A program made the position numbers and the translations under genes. From Plakobranchus ocellatus (taxonomy: Eukaryota; Mollusca; Gastropoda; Plakobranchidae), in assembly GCA_019648995.1 (NCBI GenBank), contig BLXT01005065.1, forward strand, positions 2,183,642 to 2,209,744: DNA of 26,103 nt, in the 5' to 3' direction. The notes under the pieces were generated by a model. It made no database searches, had not been told where the DNA came from, and saw only the letters and a program-made list of their open reading frames with translations. Shown here one piece after another: positions 18,501 to 26,103 of the stretch. Within the stretch, counting starts at the first letter, position 1. Each line of letters begins with the position of its first letter.

Positions 18501-21500
18501 AACATCTGTTTCTCATTGTCTGCTCAATAAGCTGCACATTTATGGATTGATTCTCTGTCAATATTGTATTAGATTAATCAAGAAATTTGTTAAACTGTTA
18601 ATCATTTTTATCATCTTTATGCACAGGTATAATTTCCTTTGTTTAGTATGCCCTGCAACTTTCTGCACAGACTGCTTTTGTTTGTAAATCCATTATTTTC
18701 TTTAGTTTTCCTTTTTTTTTTCTACCCGACGGACAATGTCTGTTTTGTTCAACTATGAAGTGTCTATGCTTTACTCACAGGTGTGGCAGTATGTGACACT
18801 TATGAACAATCTGTTTCTCATTGACTGTCCAGGAGTTGTTTACCCATATGGGGCTACACCAACTGATATGGTACTCAAAGGAGTTGTAAGTACCTTAATC
18901 AGAAAACAATATCAATTTTGTTTGTTTGTCTCTAAGTCTTTCCCTACCATGACTAAATGTGACAAAGGATGAGACTTGGGTACTGCAAAACTGAAGTTTT
19001 ATGTTGCATGTTATATATTTGTATCTGTAAAATGTATGGATTATCAAAAAAACAGTGTGATCAAAGCAATGTTTGTTTCAACTCAGCTGCAATTGCTTCC
19101 ATAAGCTACATTTTAAAAAAGGATAGCAAAGGTACATCTTAAGTAGCAATGCTCATCGTCCAAAGTAATGAGACACAAAACTGGGTCAGAAAGAGGCCTC
19201 TATTTTGGGATGAAATATGGCCAACATGGTCATGTTCTAATTTAAGCCATGCCGCTGTTTCAGGTTGGATCTGAATGAAATTTGGCAATCAATCAGAAAA
19301 AAGGTCAACCTAACCACGTTTAAAAGCACAGGTTTCTATCTTTATAAATGCCGGTAAAAAAATCTGTATATTCAGCGATTATATGTCCGGTTCGTTTATT
19401 GCTGGGAGGATTCAGCTGTTCTTTGACAAGGAAAGAGATTGATGTGTCCACTTAATGTTCTAAAATTTCAGGAAGCTGTGTGAAGTACTTTTTACGTAAA
19501 AAATGAAAATATGTGCCTCACCCCACCTAAAATCTTGATAAAAAAGCTCTGACCATAAGCTTAAGCTGGTTAGTGGGGCCTTGCCTTGCTGTGGCCCGCA
19601 CAGCACCAGTGTGTGACTGCACGGTGCGATTTGATTGGTTGCCTAGTAGGACTCTGACACTGCATGTTAATGGTACAATGAACTTAGACAATAGCATGTT
19701 AGTGATTTTGTCCTCAGGTACAGCCTATCCCAGCCACAGCGATATTTCTTTATTGCTATGATGGGGGTAATAGGTCGGAACGGGGACTTCAGTTTATGTA
19801 TTAAAATTTTTATTTGACATCAGCATCCATTGAATTATTTACTAAGAATGTTGGTCTTGCATGATAGTTATTTAGAAAAAATATTTTTACAAAGGAGCGA
19901 CACCTGATAAATTCAAATTTATTAGACCTATGAACTCTACGTGGGATCAATCAAGTTTATGCTAATTTGCTGTGAGTTCATTTTTTTTAGCTTTGGAGCT
20001 CTTGATCTCGATACTATCCAAGCCTCTTAAAATTGTTTGATGATTTGTTACATACTCATTATAATATATACATCAAATTGGACTATCAAAAGAAATTTAC
20101 ATTTTACGTTGTAACCTTATAATATGTTTTTATCTTCATAGATCAACATTTGCTCTGACTATTTGTCTCTTCTTTAACCTGCTCCGCTTCTCTTCATAGT
20201 CCTGCTCCACTAAATATTTTTTATCTGGATGAAGGAGGAATTAGTGAATTTTTAGCTCTTAGAGAGAAGCAACCTTTGTAAAAAAATGACAGCCTAAAAA
20301 TATCACTACAGTCAAGCTGTATAAATTTATGAAGATTTCAACAAAGTCCTGCCAGTTTTGACAGCAATGGTGTTACATTGGATAGCCACCTACCCCTAGA
20401 TCTGTACAGACCCTTCTGTTGCAGATTCGAACCATGCCACTGTGGCCCGGGCCTAAAAGCCTGAGATATCATCCTGTTGTTGACACAAAAATCAAACTAA
20501 TCCCACCAGTTTCAGTGGTTGCAATTACATGCGTATAACTAGAAGTGACCATTCCATTACGCTCACCACCACATTTTTTAAATCAAAAGTTAAGAAGCTA
20601 AAAAAAGTTGATTAGATTAAGATATAAGGCACTAGAAATATACAGAAGTAAGCTTTTTTTTATTATTATTGTTCCATCTTCGATGCCTTCCTTGCAAGAA
20701 TATTGTTTCAGTTGCTCAAACAGAAAATCTTTCACACCCATGTGTATCCCACTCAATTCAGACGATTTAAGTTGTCAGATTGGAGCTCACGACAATATTA
20801 AAGTATCTAGAACATTGAATGAATATTATCTCATATTTTTTTTTCTTAAAAAAAAAACACCACTCTAATTGGCTTTTTATATTATCCTGCACTAAGTATA
20901 TAGATTTGACTTACAATTTGAATATTTATACATCAATAGAAACATGATATGCAAAAATAAGTGAAATTTGTTGATTTCATTACGCTTCTACATATCATAT
21001 AATCCAAAAAAAGATGGAAAAATAATAGAGTTAGGAAATTTTTTGGTTCTATTAGATTTCCCATGCTTTTTTCTTGATAGGTGCCAAGTTTCATCCCAAT
21101 ATTCTGACAAATAAGTAAGAAACTGACATTTTACCCTAAAATTGAGGTTTTTGCGGGACCATTTTTCCAGAATAAATTGCTCTTTAGCTATATTGACAAA
21201 TTTCACAACTTCAAATTAGCATAACTTTTGAAATTACAGATGGATTTTCAAAATTCAAAAACCATAATGCTTAGAATTAAAACTACTATGACCCTGACAC
21301 AAAAATTAAAACATTCTGAAAAAAAAAAATTTCGATGAGCATTGCTATCTAAAGGGAATTTGTTCCTTCCTTAAGGGCAATTGCAGCACCTAGAGAGGTG
21401 GGTTCAAGGGTCACTTAGGTCACTGGGTTAAATTTTGAATTTTGGGTAGTTTTGAAAAGTTAGTCCAATTTGTTTTAGCCTAAATTCGGCTACAAATATC

Positions 21501-24500
21501 CTTTATTGTACATTCAAAATTGCTACCCACAAGAGAGTTAACAAATTTTCCAAAAAATGTGTAAAAATGTGCAGTTTATGCAAGCTATGTAGGCCTGCTT
21601 CCCCTTACGAAACTTAGGCATATTATATACCAACGGAAAGTTTACATTCTCAGCCACCTTATGGATGCCACTAGAACTATCATATAAGGAAACCAAATTT
21701 ACACATTTTTCCGTTCTTATGATAGTTTGTACACAGAGCTTTGTTGGCTATTGAAGGAAGTTTTTAGCCAGTTTAGTGTGTTAATGAACACCACCATGAA
21801 TTAGACATAAGTAAATGGGGAAAGGAGATGGGTGCAACAGGAAGAGCTTGAGAGAGCTGAAGGAGGCCCATAATATGGAGCTGGGATCGCATAATTGGTC
21901 AGAAAAACAAAATATTTTTGCTCAGACTTGATCGGCCATTTTCTCAAAATGAGTTTTTTCAGACAATGTTCTTATAACTTTGGTGTTTTTCATAAAATTT
22001 GTCTGAAACTTGCCATGAAGTTTTAGGGCAGTTATATCTTGCTTTTCACTTAGGTTTTTTTTGGAATTGCCTCATGAATATCTTTTTATAAATTTTTGTT
22101 GTATCAGAAAATTTGATACTATTTATAGATGTATGTAAAAAATTTCATGAAAATCCCCCTTTTCTGTCTAACAACAAAAGCTTTCAATTTAGCATAAAAA
22201 CATATTCATGTTTAGAAAAAGTTGATATCTTATTTAATTCCGAAGTTATTAGACTTTGAAAATTATGTTTCTATCCAAAATGACCAACATTTTTTTCTGT
22301 TGCTATGCTAATGTTAATTGAAAAAGCAGCAATTTTGGTTGTTTATATCACTTTTTGGGAGTCATATGTAACAAATAAACCATTTATAAAAGTATCATTT
22401 AAGAAATAAAGAAAATTACCCCTGAGTGCCCCTCTTGCCTTTAAGGTGGATTTTGAAGAACGTTGTACAGACTTGTAAGTTTGCTAGCATTTGCTGGAAT
22501 TCCGGCAATTTTACCAGCAGAATCTTTTGCTGGAAAATCTTATCATTCCTATATTTACCTTTCATGCATTACCTTAATTCAGTTTCATGTTTAACAGTCT
22601 CAATTGTTGTAACAAATGTTGTCTTCTTTAGCCCATAAAAAACTATTCTTAGGCCAGGAGAGGCAATATTTTGCCTTTTAAACCACTAAAATTACAAGTC
22701 AAAAAGGAAGGCATGTTAACTCTCAGCCGGGACTAGGTGACCCCTAACCCCGGCCTATTACAGTATAGATCTGATTGTAACAATGCATAGATTTGCCACC
22801 ATTCAGTCTGTCTAGAAACAAATCTCATGAATGCTGATGAATTCAATTTTTTGTGTAATTATACAAAAAATCTGTTGAATGGTGGCTGTGAACGAGGAAT
22901 ACCAATTTTCTTCAGATCAATTCAGTACTACCACATTATTGTATGCTATTTACCTTTTGAAATTTTATTGAAGAATATATTGCCTTCAGTATGTATAATC
23001 AATATAACCCATTATACAGTTTACATTTTATGTATTTAGTTCTGTATCTTTGATCCTATATGCTTTACAAAGGATCTAGTCAATGTTGACTGCTACATGT
23101 TCCTGCAGTCATATATCCAACTCTATGTCATTGGTGCTCATTGCCATTACATAGGGATGTGCATACAGCGCTTGTGAATAGACTTAGAAAGATTGCCCCC
23201 ATCTGAGATTTTTAGAGGTTGGCCTTTTTATGTTCACAACAATATGGCAGTATGAATGCAGAGCTACCATCATGCATCTAGATTCTCTTTTGTTTCTTTT
23301 TGCATTGTTTTCAAGAGATTTTTCTTCCCACTTGATTACATGGATTAACTTCCTGTAGCTGCATAAGCATGTGACTCTGATTTTATTGACCTTATCACAA
23401 AAACCTGAAGAGGTCTTCGTCGAGATTATTATATTGTAATTTGGAACTGCTGAGAGTGTTTGTGGTCCAGCCCCCTGTTTTTGACTGTTTTTATTTAACA
23501 GGCCCAAGACTTTCTCTATTGCTTTGAATACTTTGAGTAGGTCCCATAATATCAGGCTAATTTTTTTTCCCTCAAATGACCCTTTGGAGCATAGGTTATT
23601 ATTTAATATGGAAGTTATGCACTTTGTATACGTCCAAGAAAACAGAGAGAAATTGTCATTGCTTCAATCAAATGATTGAATCTGAACACCCATTTGTGGT
23701 AATCAATCATCATTAAACTCTGAGTATCATTCCTTTCAAGTGAAAGTTTATCATCAATTGATCTACTTGTATAGCAGTTGAATAGATTCTTACAATTGAA
23801 ATGTTTATTATGATGATGCATGTGCCTGCTTATGCTCTATGCTTCAACAGCACATTTTTTATGTCAATACCTAAAGTCTGTAATAGCAGAGATGACAGAA
23901 AGAAAGAATGAGTGTACTGAATGCAATTAATTTTATAAATGTCATTGATACCAAGTTTTTTTGTTTTTTTTTTTAATCCGTCCAGGTGCGTGTTGAAAAA
24001 GTGAAGCAACCTGAAGATTATGTTCATGCAGTTTTAGAGAGAGTAAAGGAGGAATACCTGCAGAAGACGTATGGTGTAACAAAATGGGACAACCCTGAAG
24101 ATTTTCTTGAACAGGTCGCCAGAAAAAGTGGACGCTTGTTAAAGGTAGCCACAAAATTCAGAATTGAAAAGCTTAGTATATGCATTTGTTAATGCCTCTA
24201 ATTGCAGAAAGCAGAGACAATGTGCAAAAGTGTTATCTGTTCCCATTTTATTCCTTAATGCAGAAAAAATGTTTTAACAGCTTTTATTCAGCAAATCCAT
24301 ACTTGAGAAAATAGTTGTATCTCACTTGATCATGCAATCTTTCAGATATTAATTGCTTTGCAAAGCTTTTTTGATAGTTCATAAATCTGTGCAACTATTA
24401 TGCTTTGCAATATGATAGATGCTGATAAATTCTGACACGTTAGAAAAAAAGAATCTCTCTTTTGAACATTAATTATGATTAAAGGTTGTCATATCGGATG

Positions 24501-25068
24501 TAACTAAATTTTGCGGTTTGTGAAACACAAGGCATTAATTGAAAATAAAAAATTGTCATGAAAATGTTTCTTTCATTTTGAAAAACCCACCCATTCATAA
24601 TTAATGATATTGAGCTGACATGAAACTATTGACTTGAGGAAAACCTGTTGAATCTGATTTAAAACATAACAGCTTTGAAAAGAAAAAGAAAGTTTTTGGT
24701 TTCCTTATATTACTCTTAAAAATAATGAAATTTTCTTGTCTCCACAGAGGATTAAATGAGCTTTTCTCAATTATCAGCATTGAAAAGCTCTTTAAAGATC
24801 ATACAAGTGTAATTCCTGGCTTGTGACTCATTTTGATTGATTGTAAGATGCTTTCATTTTGAGCTTGTATAAATTTTTTTATTGCTTTAATTCTCTTATT
24901 GAACACTCCACATCACAGATTCTTTAAACAGTTGTGCTAGTGGTCTGTTTTTTTTTTTTTTTCTTAATCTAGGGTGGAGAAGCTGACATCAGTACTGTAG
25001 CAAAGAATGTTCTGAATGACTATCAACGAGGAAAGATACCTTACTTTGTAAGGCCACCGGAATCTGAG
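15357..25068 (+). CDS. GNL2: GNL2 (nucleolar GTPase NOG2/NGP1), six internal exons, partial
   Basis: GNL2 is a circularly permuted GTPase of the YlqF/YawG group that acts in the nucleolus and nucleoplasm on pre-60S particles and controls late steps of large-subunit assembly. The exons are 15357-15515, 16590-16703, 16973-17101, 18781-18885, 23986-24144 and 24973-25068. They total 762 bases (254 codons), all begin in phase 0 and join without a stop. The permuted motif order is seen directly: DARDP, NKAD (G4), GYPNVGKSS (G1), PGETK (G2), DCPG (G3). The family protein is roughly 700 residues, so about 200 N-terminal residues and the acidic/basic C-terminal part are missing here. Exon sequence is intact, so the gene is probably functional. 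Introns carry transposon remains but no premature stop affects the exons. Confidence 0.95.
15516..16589 (+). other. GNL2 intron 1 of those seen (1074 bp)
   Basis: GT-AG intron, AT-rich. It contains an 82-codon open frame at 16007-16255 without family features. No mobile element end is recognised. Confidence 0.8.
16590..16703 (+). CDS. GNL2: GNL2 exon between G4 and G1
   Basis: 38 codons, starting [20 protein letters not shown] and ending [12 protein letters not shown]. The acceptor is TTTTGGCAG and the donor GTTTGT. The A-F-A-S block followed by FGKG-LI-LLRQFGK is characteristic of NOG2 proteins. It joins in frame to the exons on both sides. Confidence 0.95.
16973..17101 (+). CDS. GNL2: GNL2 exon with the P-loop (G1) and G2
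   Basis: 43 codons, starting [20 protein letters not shown] and ending [21 protein letters not shown] is the phosphate-binding P-loop and the Thr of PGETK is the G2 residue. The acceptor is CATTGTTCAG and the donor GTTTGG. The intron before it is only 269 bp (16704-16972). Confidence 0.96.
17102..17573 (+). other. Left part of GNL2 intron 3
   Basis: AT-rich intron sequence between the exon ending at 17101 and the piggyBac-like element. Open frames such as 17066-17263 only extend the exon frame into the intron. No other feature is seen. Confidence 0.7.
17574..18256. mobile_element. piggyBac-like miniature element with TTAA target duplication
   Basis: TTAA at 17574-17577 and 18253-18256 flank a 675-bp segment. 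Its ends are a perfect 14-bp inverted repeat, CCCTTAAATTACCA (17578-17591) and its complement TGGTAATTTAAGGG (18239-18252). TTAA duplication with ends starting CCCT is diagnostic of piggyBac. On the minus strand a frame of about 58 codons (17792-17965) encodes an acidic stretch including [20 protein letters not shown] and [20 protein letters not shown]. This resembles the acidic N-terminal part of piggyBac transposases. The copy therefore looks like an internally deleted derivative of an autonomous element. It sits wholly inside intron 3 of GNL2. Confidence 0.85.
17792..17965 (-). pseudogene. Acidic N-terminal remnant of a piggyBac-like transposase
   Basis: The minus-strand frame has no ATG and begins after a TAA at 17966-17968. 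It is dominated by D, E, N and S and contains CTCTAGATCTAGAG as codons for TLDLEL. It ends at TAA 17792-17794. Acidic leaders of this kind occur at the front of piggyBac and PGBD proteins, ahead of the DDD catalytic domain, none of which remains here. The assignment rests on the acidic character and on its position inside a TTAA-flanked element. A chance acidic frame is possible. Confidence 0.45.
18257..18780 (+). other. Right part of GNL2 intron 3, with a GC-richer open segment
   Basis: A segment at about 18285-18475 is richer in GC than its surroundings and is open for 64 codons on the + strand (18281-18475). It is also long-open in other frames, as in eroded repeats. I do not recognise a protein in it. 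The remainder is AT-rich with a T-run (18709-18720) and TTACTCACAG before the exon at 18781. Confidence 0.5.
18781..18885 (+). CDS. GNL2: GNL2 exon with the G3 motif DCPG
   Basis: 35 codons, starting [20 protein letters not shown] and ending [12 protein letters not shown] is the G3 (D-x-x-G) motif that contacts the gamma phosphate through Mg2+. The acceptor is TTACTCACAG and the donor is a consensus GTAAGT. Confidence 0.96.
18886..19141 (+). other. Left part of GNL2 intron 4 (the whole intron is 5100 bp)
   Basis: AT-rich intron sequence after the consensus GTAAGT donor, with no feature of its own. The intron runs to 23985 and hosts the candidate elements listed next. Confidence 0.7.
19142..21346. 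mobile_element. Candidate 2.2-kb element bounded by inverted TAGCAATGCTCATCG
   Basis: TAGCAATGCTCATCG near 19144-19158 has an exact inverted copy, CGATGAGCATTGCTA, near 21332-21346. Just outside lie TCTTAAG (left) and TCTAAAG (right), which match at 6 of 7 positions and could be a target duplication. A 15-bp exact inverted match 2.2 kb apart is unlikely by chance and is the main evidence. Ends starting TAG would suit a hAT-like element with an 8-bp target, but no transposase is recognised inside. The inner DNA is AT-rich with a GC-richer patch at about 19560-19650 and a SINE-like fragment at 20368-20490. The class is unknown. Confidence 0.5.
20368..20490 (+). repeat. Diverged tRNA-derived SINE fragment
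   Basis: A box B-like AGATTCGAACC (20423-20433) is followed by GGGCCTAAAAGCCTGAGAT and ATCATCCTGTTGTTG. The same order, with GGGCTGAAAGCGTGAGAT and CACCCTGCTGTGG, follows box B in the SINE at 975-1165. Box A is poorly preserved (GGATAGCCACCTAC at about 20380). It appears to be an old copy of the same or a related family, nested in the candidate 2.2-kb element. Confidence 0.5.
21371..22444. mobile_element. Possible TTAA-flanked non-autonomous element
   Basis: TTAA at 21371-21374 is followed by GGGCAATTGCAGCACCTAGA. TTAA at 22441-22444 is preceded by the inverse of AGGCAAGAGGGGCACTCAGG. The two ends match imperfectly (GGCAA and GCAC in the same places). TTAA targets occur in piggyBac and Kolobok elements. 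The inner 1.07 kb is AT-rich, non-coding and full of T/A runs. Since TTAA is frequent in AT-rich DNA and the ends are imperfect, this is a weak call. Confidence 0.25.
22445..23985 (+). other. Right part of GNL2 intron 4
   Basis: AT-rich intron with no gene recognised. It holds a short palindrome AGGCAATATTTTGCCT near 22667-22682. A 107-codon minus-strand frame at 23184-23507 has no recognisable domain and no supporting signals. A T-rich tract and TCCGTCCAG precede the exon at 23986. Confidence 0.6.
23986..24144 (+). CDS. GNL2: GNL2 exon after the GTPase core
   Basis: 53 codons, starting [20 protein letters not shown] and ending [13 protein letters not shown]. The [21 protein letters not shown] pattern and W-N-EDFLE--A---G-LLK are the helical part that follows the G domain in NOG2 proteins. 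The acceptor is TCCGTCCAG and the donor GTAGCC, a weaker site than the others. Confidence 0.95.
24145..24972 (+). other. GNL2 intron 5 (828 bp)
   Basis: AT-rich GT-AG intron ending in a 14-base T run and TTCTTAATCTAG. No other element is recognised. Confidence 0.8.
24973..25068 (+). CDS. GNL2: GNL2 exon, last one in the window
   Basis: 32 codons, starting [20 protein letters not shown] and ending [12 protein letters not shown]. The GGE-D---VAK-VLNDWQRGKIPFFV-PP pattern closes the conserved core of GNL2. After it the family becomes acidic and poorly conserved. The acceptor is CTTAATCTAG and the donor GTCAGT. The next exon is not recognised before the window ends. Confidence 0.94.
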
Positions 25069-26103
25069 GTCAGTAAAACTGTTTGATTGTTTTGGTTTGT
25101 GTTGTTTATTTGTTTTTTGACTTTTGCATTACTTTCAACATACAGGGTCCCCGCCGGGTCGGGAATTTTGTGATGGGTCGGGAACTCGGAAAAAAGTCGG
25201 GAAAAAACAAAATTAACCTCCCAAAAGCCGATTTTCATTTGCTTTTGTTTTTATTTGTATGGTCGCGTGCGGTAGTTTTTTTCTCCCTTTGATAGGCCTT
25301 GGGCCTGTTGACAAGATATCGGAGCCGATCCTACAATACCTATAACTTTTGACTCCTATGCAGCACTGCCAAGTGCTATCAATTATATCATTCGCCTTGA
25401 GCAGTCCGTGCATACCGTTGGGCTAGCTTAGGAGACAATGCAGGCGTGCGTTTTGATGGGATTTGACTCTCCACTCTTCCTTTGTGTTGGCTGGCTGAAA
25501 GCGTCCGTGCTTGAATGATAACGTTTTATTTTTATTATTATTTTAATTTTTATTATTATTATTATTAACATCAGAAGCAGATCTGCCAACTTTACGCTTT
25601 GTTTTCCCCAATAATCCTATATTCAGTCTAATTTGTTTCGTTTAGTTTAATACCTTTCTTGCTTTACTTATTCACAGCCCCAGCAACTTGTAACTCTAAT
25701 GCCCGATCCTAACCAATGTTAAGAAGAAAAAAACCCCGCTTTTTATCCATCTCCTCCCCCCCTTTTGTACAGAGAAGTGTTTAAAAAATAAGCAAACTAT
25801 GGTTTTGCACCATGCAGTACTAGGCCTAGTGTAAGAAGTCCACCATGTCGGCAAAAGATCAAAGAAATCAAAGGTTGTTTTCCCCAATCCTCTAGTCAGC
25901 CTTTTGAACTATTATCAAAGAAACTTGAGGTGCCGACTGTGTATGCTTTTAATACACTATAAGTAGGATGGAACAGTTAAACTGATGGTCTATATAAACT
26001 GCCTAACATTTGAAAAGAAAATATACTTTTGGTAATACCAAGTGCGAGGGTCTGCTGATATCAAAAGTATATATATTAAATCAACGAAACCAACTATCCA
26101 TAT
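25069..26103 (+). other. GNL2 intron sequence to the window end, with repeat-like patches
   Basis: From about 25140 to 25520 the sequence is GC-richer than the neighbouring introns. It has three GTCGGGAA words at 25157-25205. A (TTA)n-type low-complexity run follows (about 25527-25567). An inverted repeat ATATACTTTTG/CAAAAGTATAT lies at 26021-26031 and 26062-26072. No exon was recognised, although the poorly conserved C-terminal part of GNL2 could hide one. Confidence 0.5.

Noticed and set aside
22655-22690. Alternative right end for the TTAA-flanked candidate (TTGCCTTTTAAACC)
   Set aside because: The match to the left end is no better than that at 22441, and the palindrome there makes either choice ambiguous.
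23184-23507. 107-codon minus-strand gene
   Set aside because: No recognisable domain and it lies in a GNL2 intron. Frames of this length occur by chance in a window this long.
6941-25574. Shared word TATTAACATCAG near 6941 and 25563 as evidence of a common repeat
   Set aside because: Similarity does not extend clearly beyond the 12 bases, which is within what AT-rich DNA gives by chance.

Overview
The window looks like genomic DNA of an invertebrate animal, probably a mollusc and possibly a gastropod. It is AT-rich, has GT-AG introns, and carries an RNase H-encoding I/Nimb-type non-LTR retrotransposon, tRNA-derived SINEs, Tigger/pogo and piggyBac-like DNA transposon remains, and many minisatellites. 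The taxon is inferred from this repeat content and is not proven.

The only host gene I can identify is GNL2 (NOG2/NGP1), the nucleolar circularly permuted GTPase of 60S ribosome assembly. Six consecutive exons lie on the + strand between 15357 and 25068. They give 254 codons that join in frame, and every intron boundary is phase 0. They cover the GTPase core in the permuted order expected for the family (DARDP, NKAD, then [18 protein letters not shown]) and the start of the following helical region. No N-terminal exons were found in the first 15.3 kb, and the C-terminal exons lie beyond the right edge.

Left part (1-7000): a GC-rich repeat-like piece (1-338), a 147-bp tandem repeat (339-705), a tRNA-derived SINE (about 975-1165), then a decayed retrotransposon of about 5 kb (1914-6915). 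The retrotransposon has a duplicated 5' UTR block, a shortened ORF1, a frameshifted ORF2 (endonuclease, reverse transcriptase, RNase H, CCHC motif), an (AATC)n tail and a probable degenerate target-site duplication.

Middle (7000-15356): no host gene seen. It has 41-bp, 47-bp and about 196-bp tandem arrays, then a broken Tigger/pogo transposase (about 11690-13969) interrupted by about 0.8 kb of unrelated DNA. Its right terminal inverted repeat ends at a TA at 14458-14459.

Right part (15357-26103): GNL2 exons with introns of 269 to 5100 bp. Intron 3 holds a clear TTAA-flanked piggyBac-like miniature element (17578-18252). Intron 4 holds a candidate 2.2-kb element bounded by an inverted 15-mer (19142-21346), a SINE-like fragment inside it, and a weaker TTAA-flanked candidate (21375-22440). 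No wholly new multi-gene system is visible. The less ordinary observations are the possible SINE/LINE tail sharing, the unidentified 2.2-kb inverted-repeat element, and the recurring AGGCCT/CTAGATCT words.
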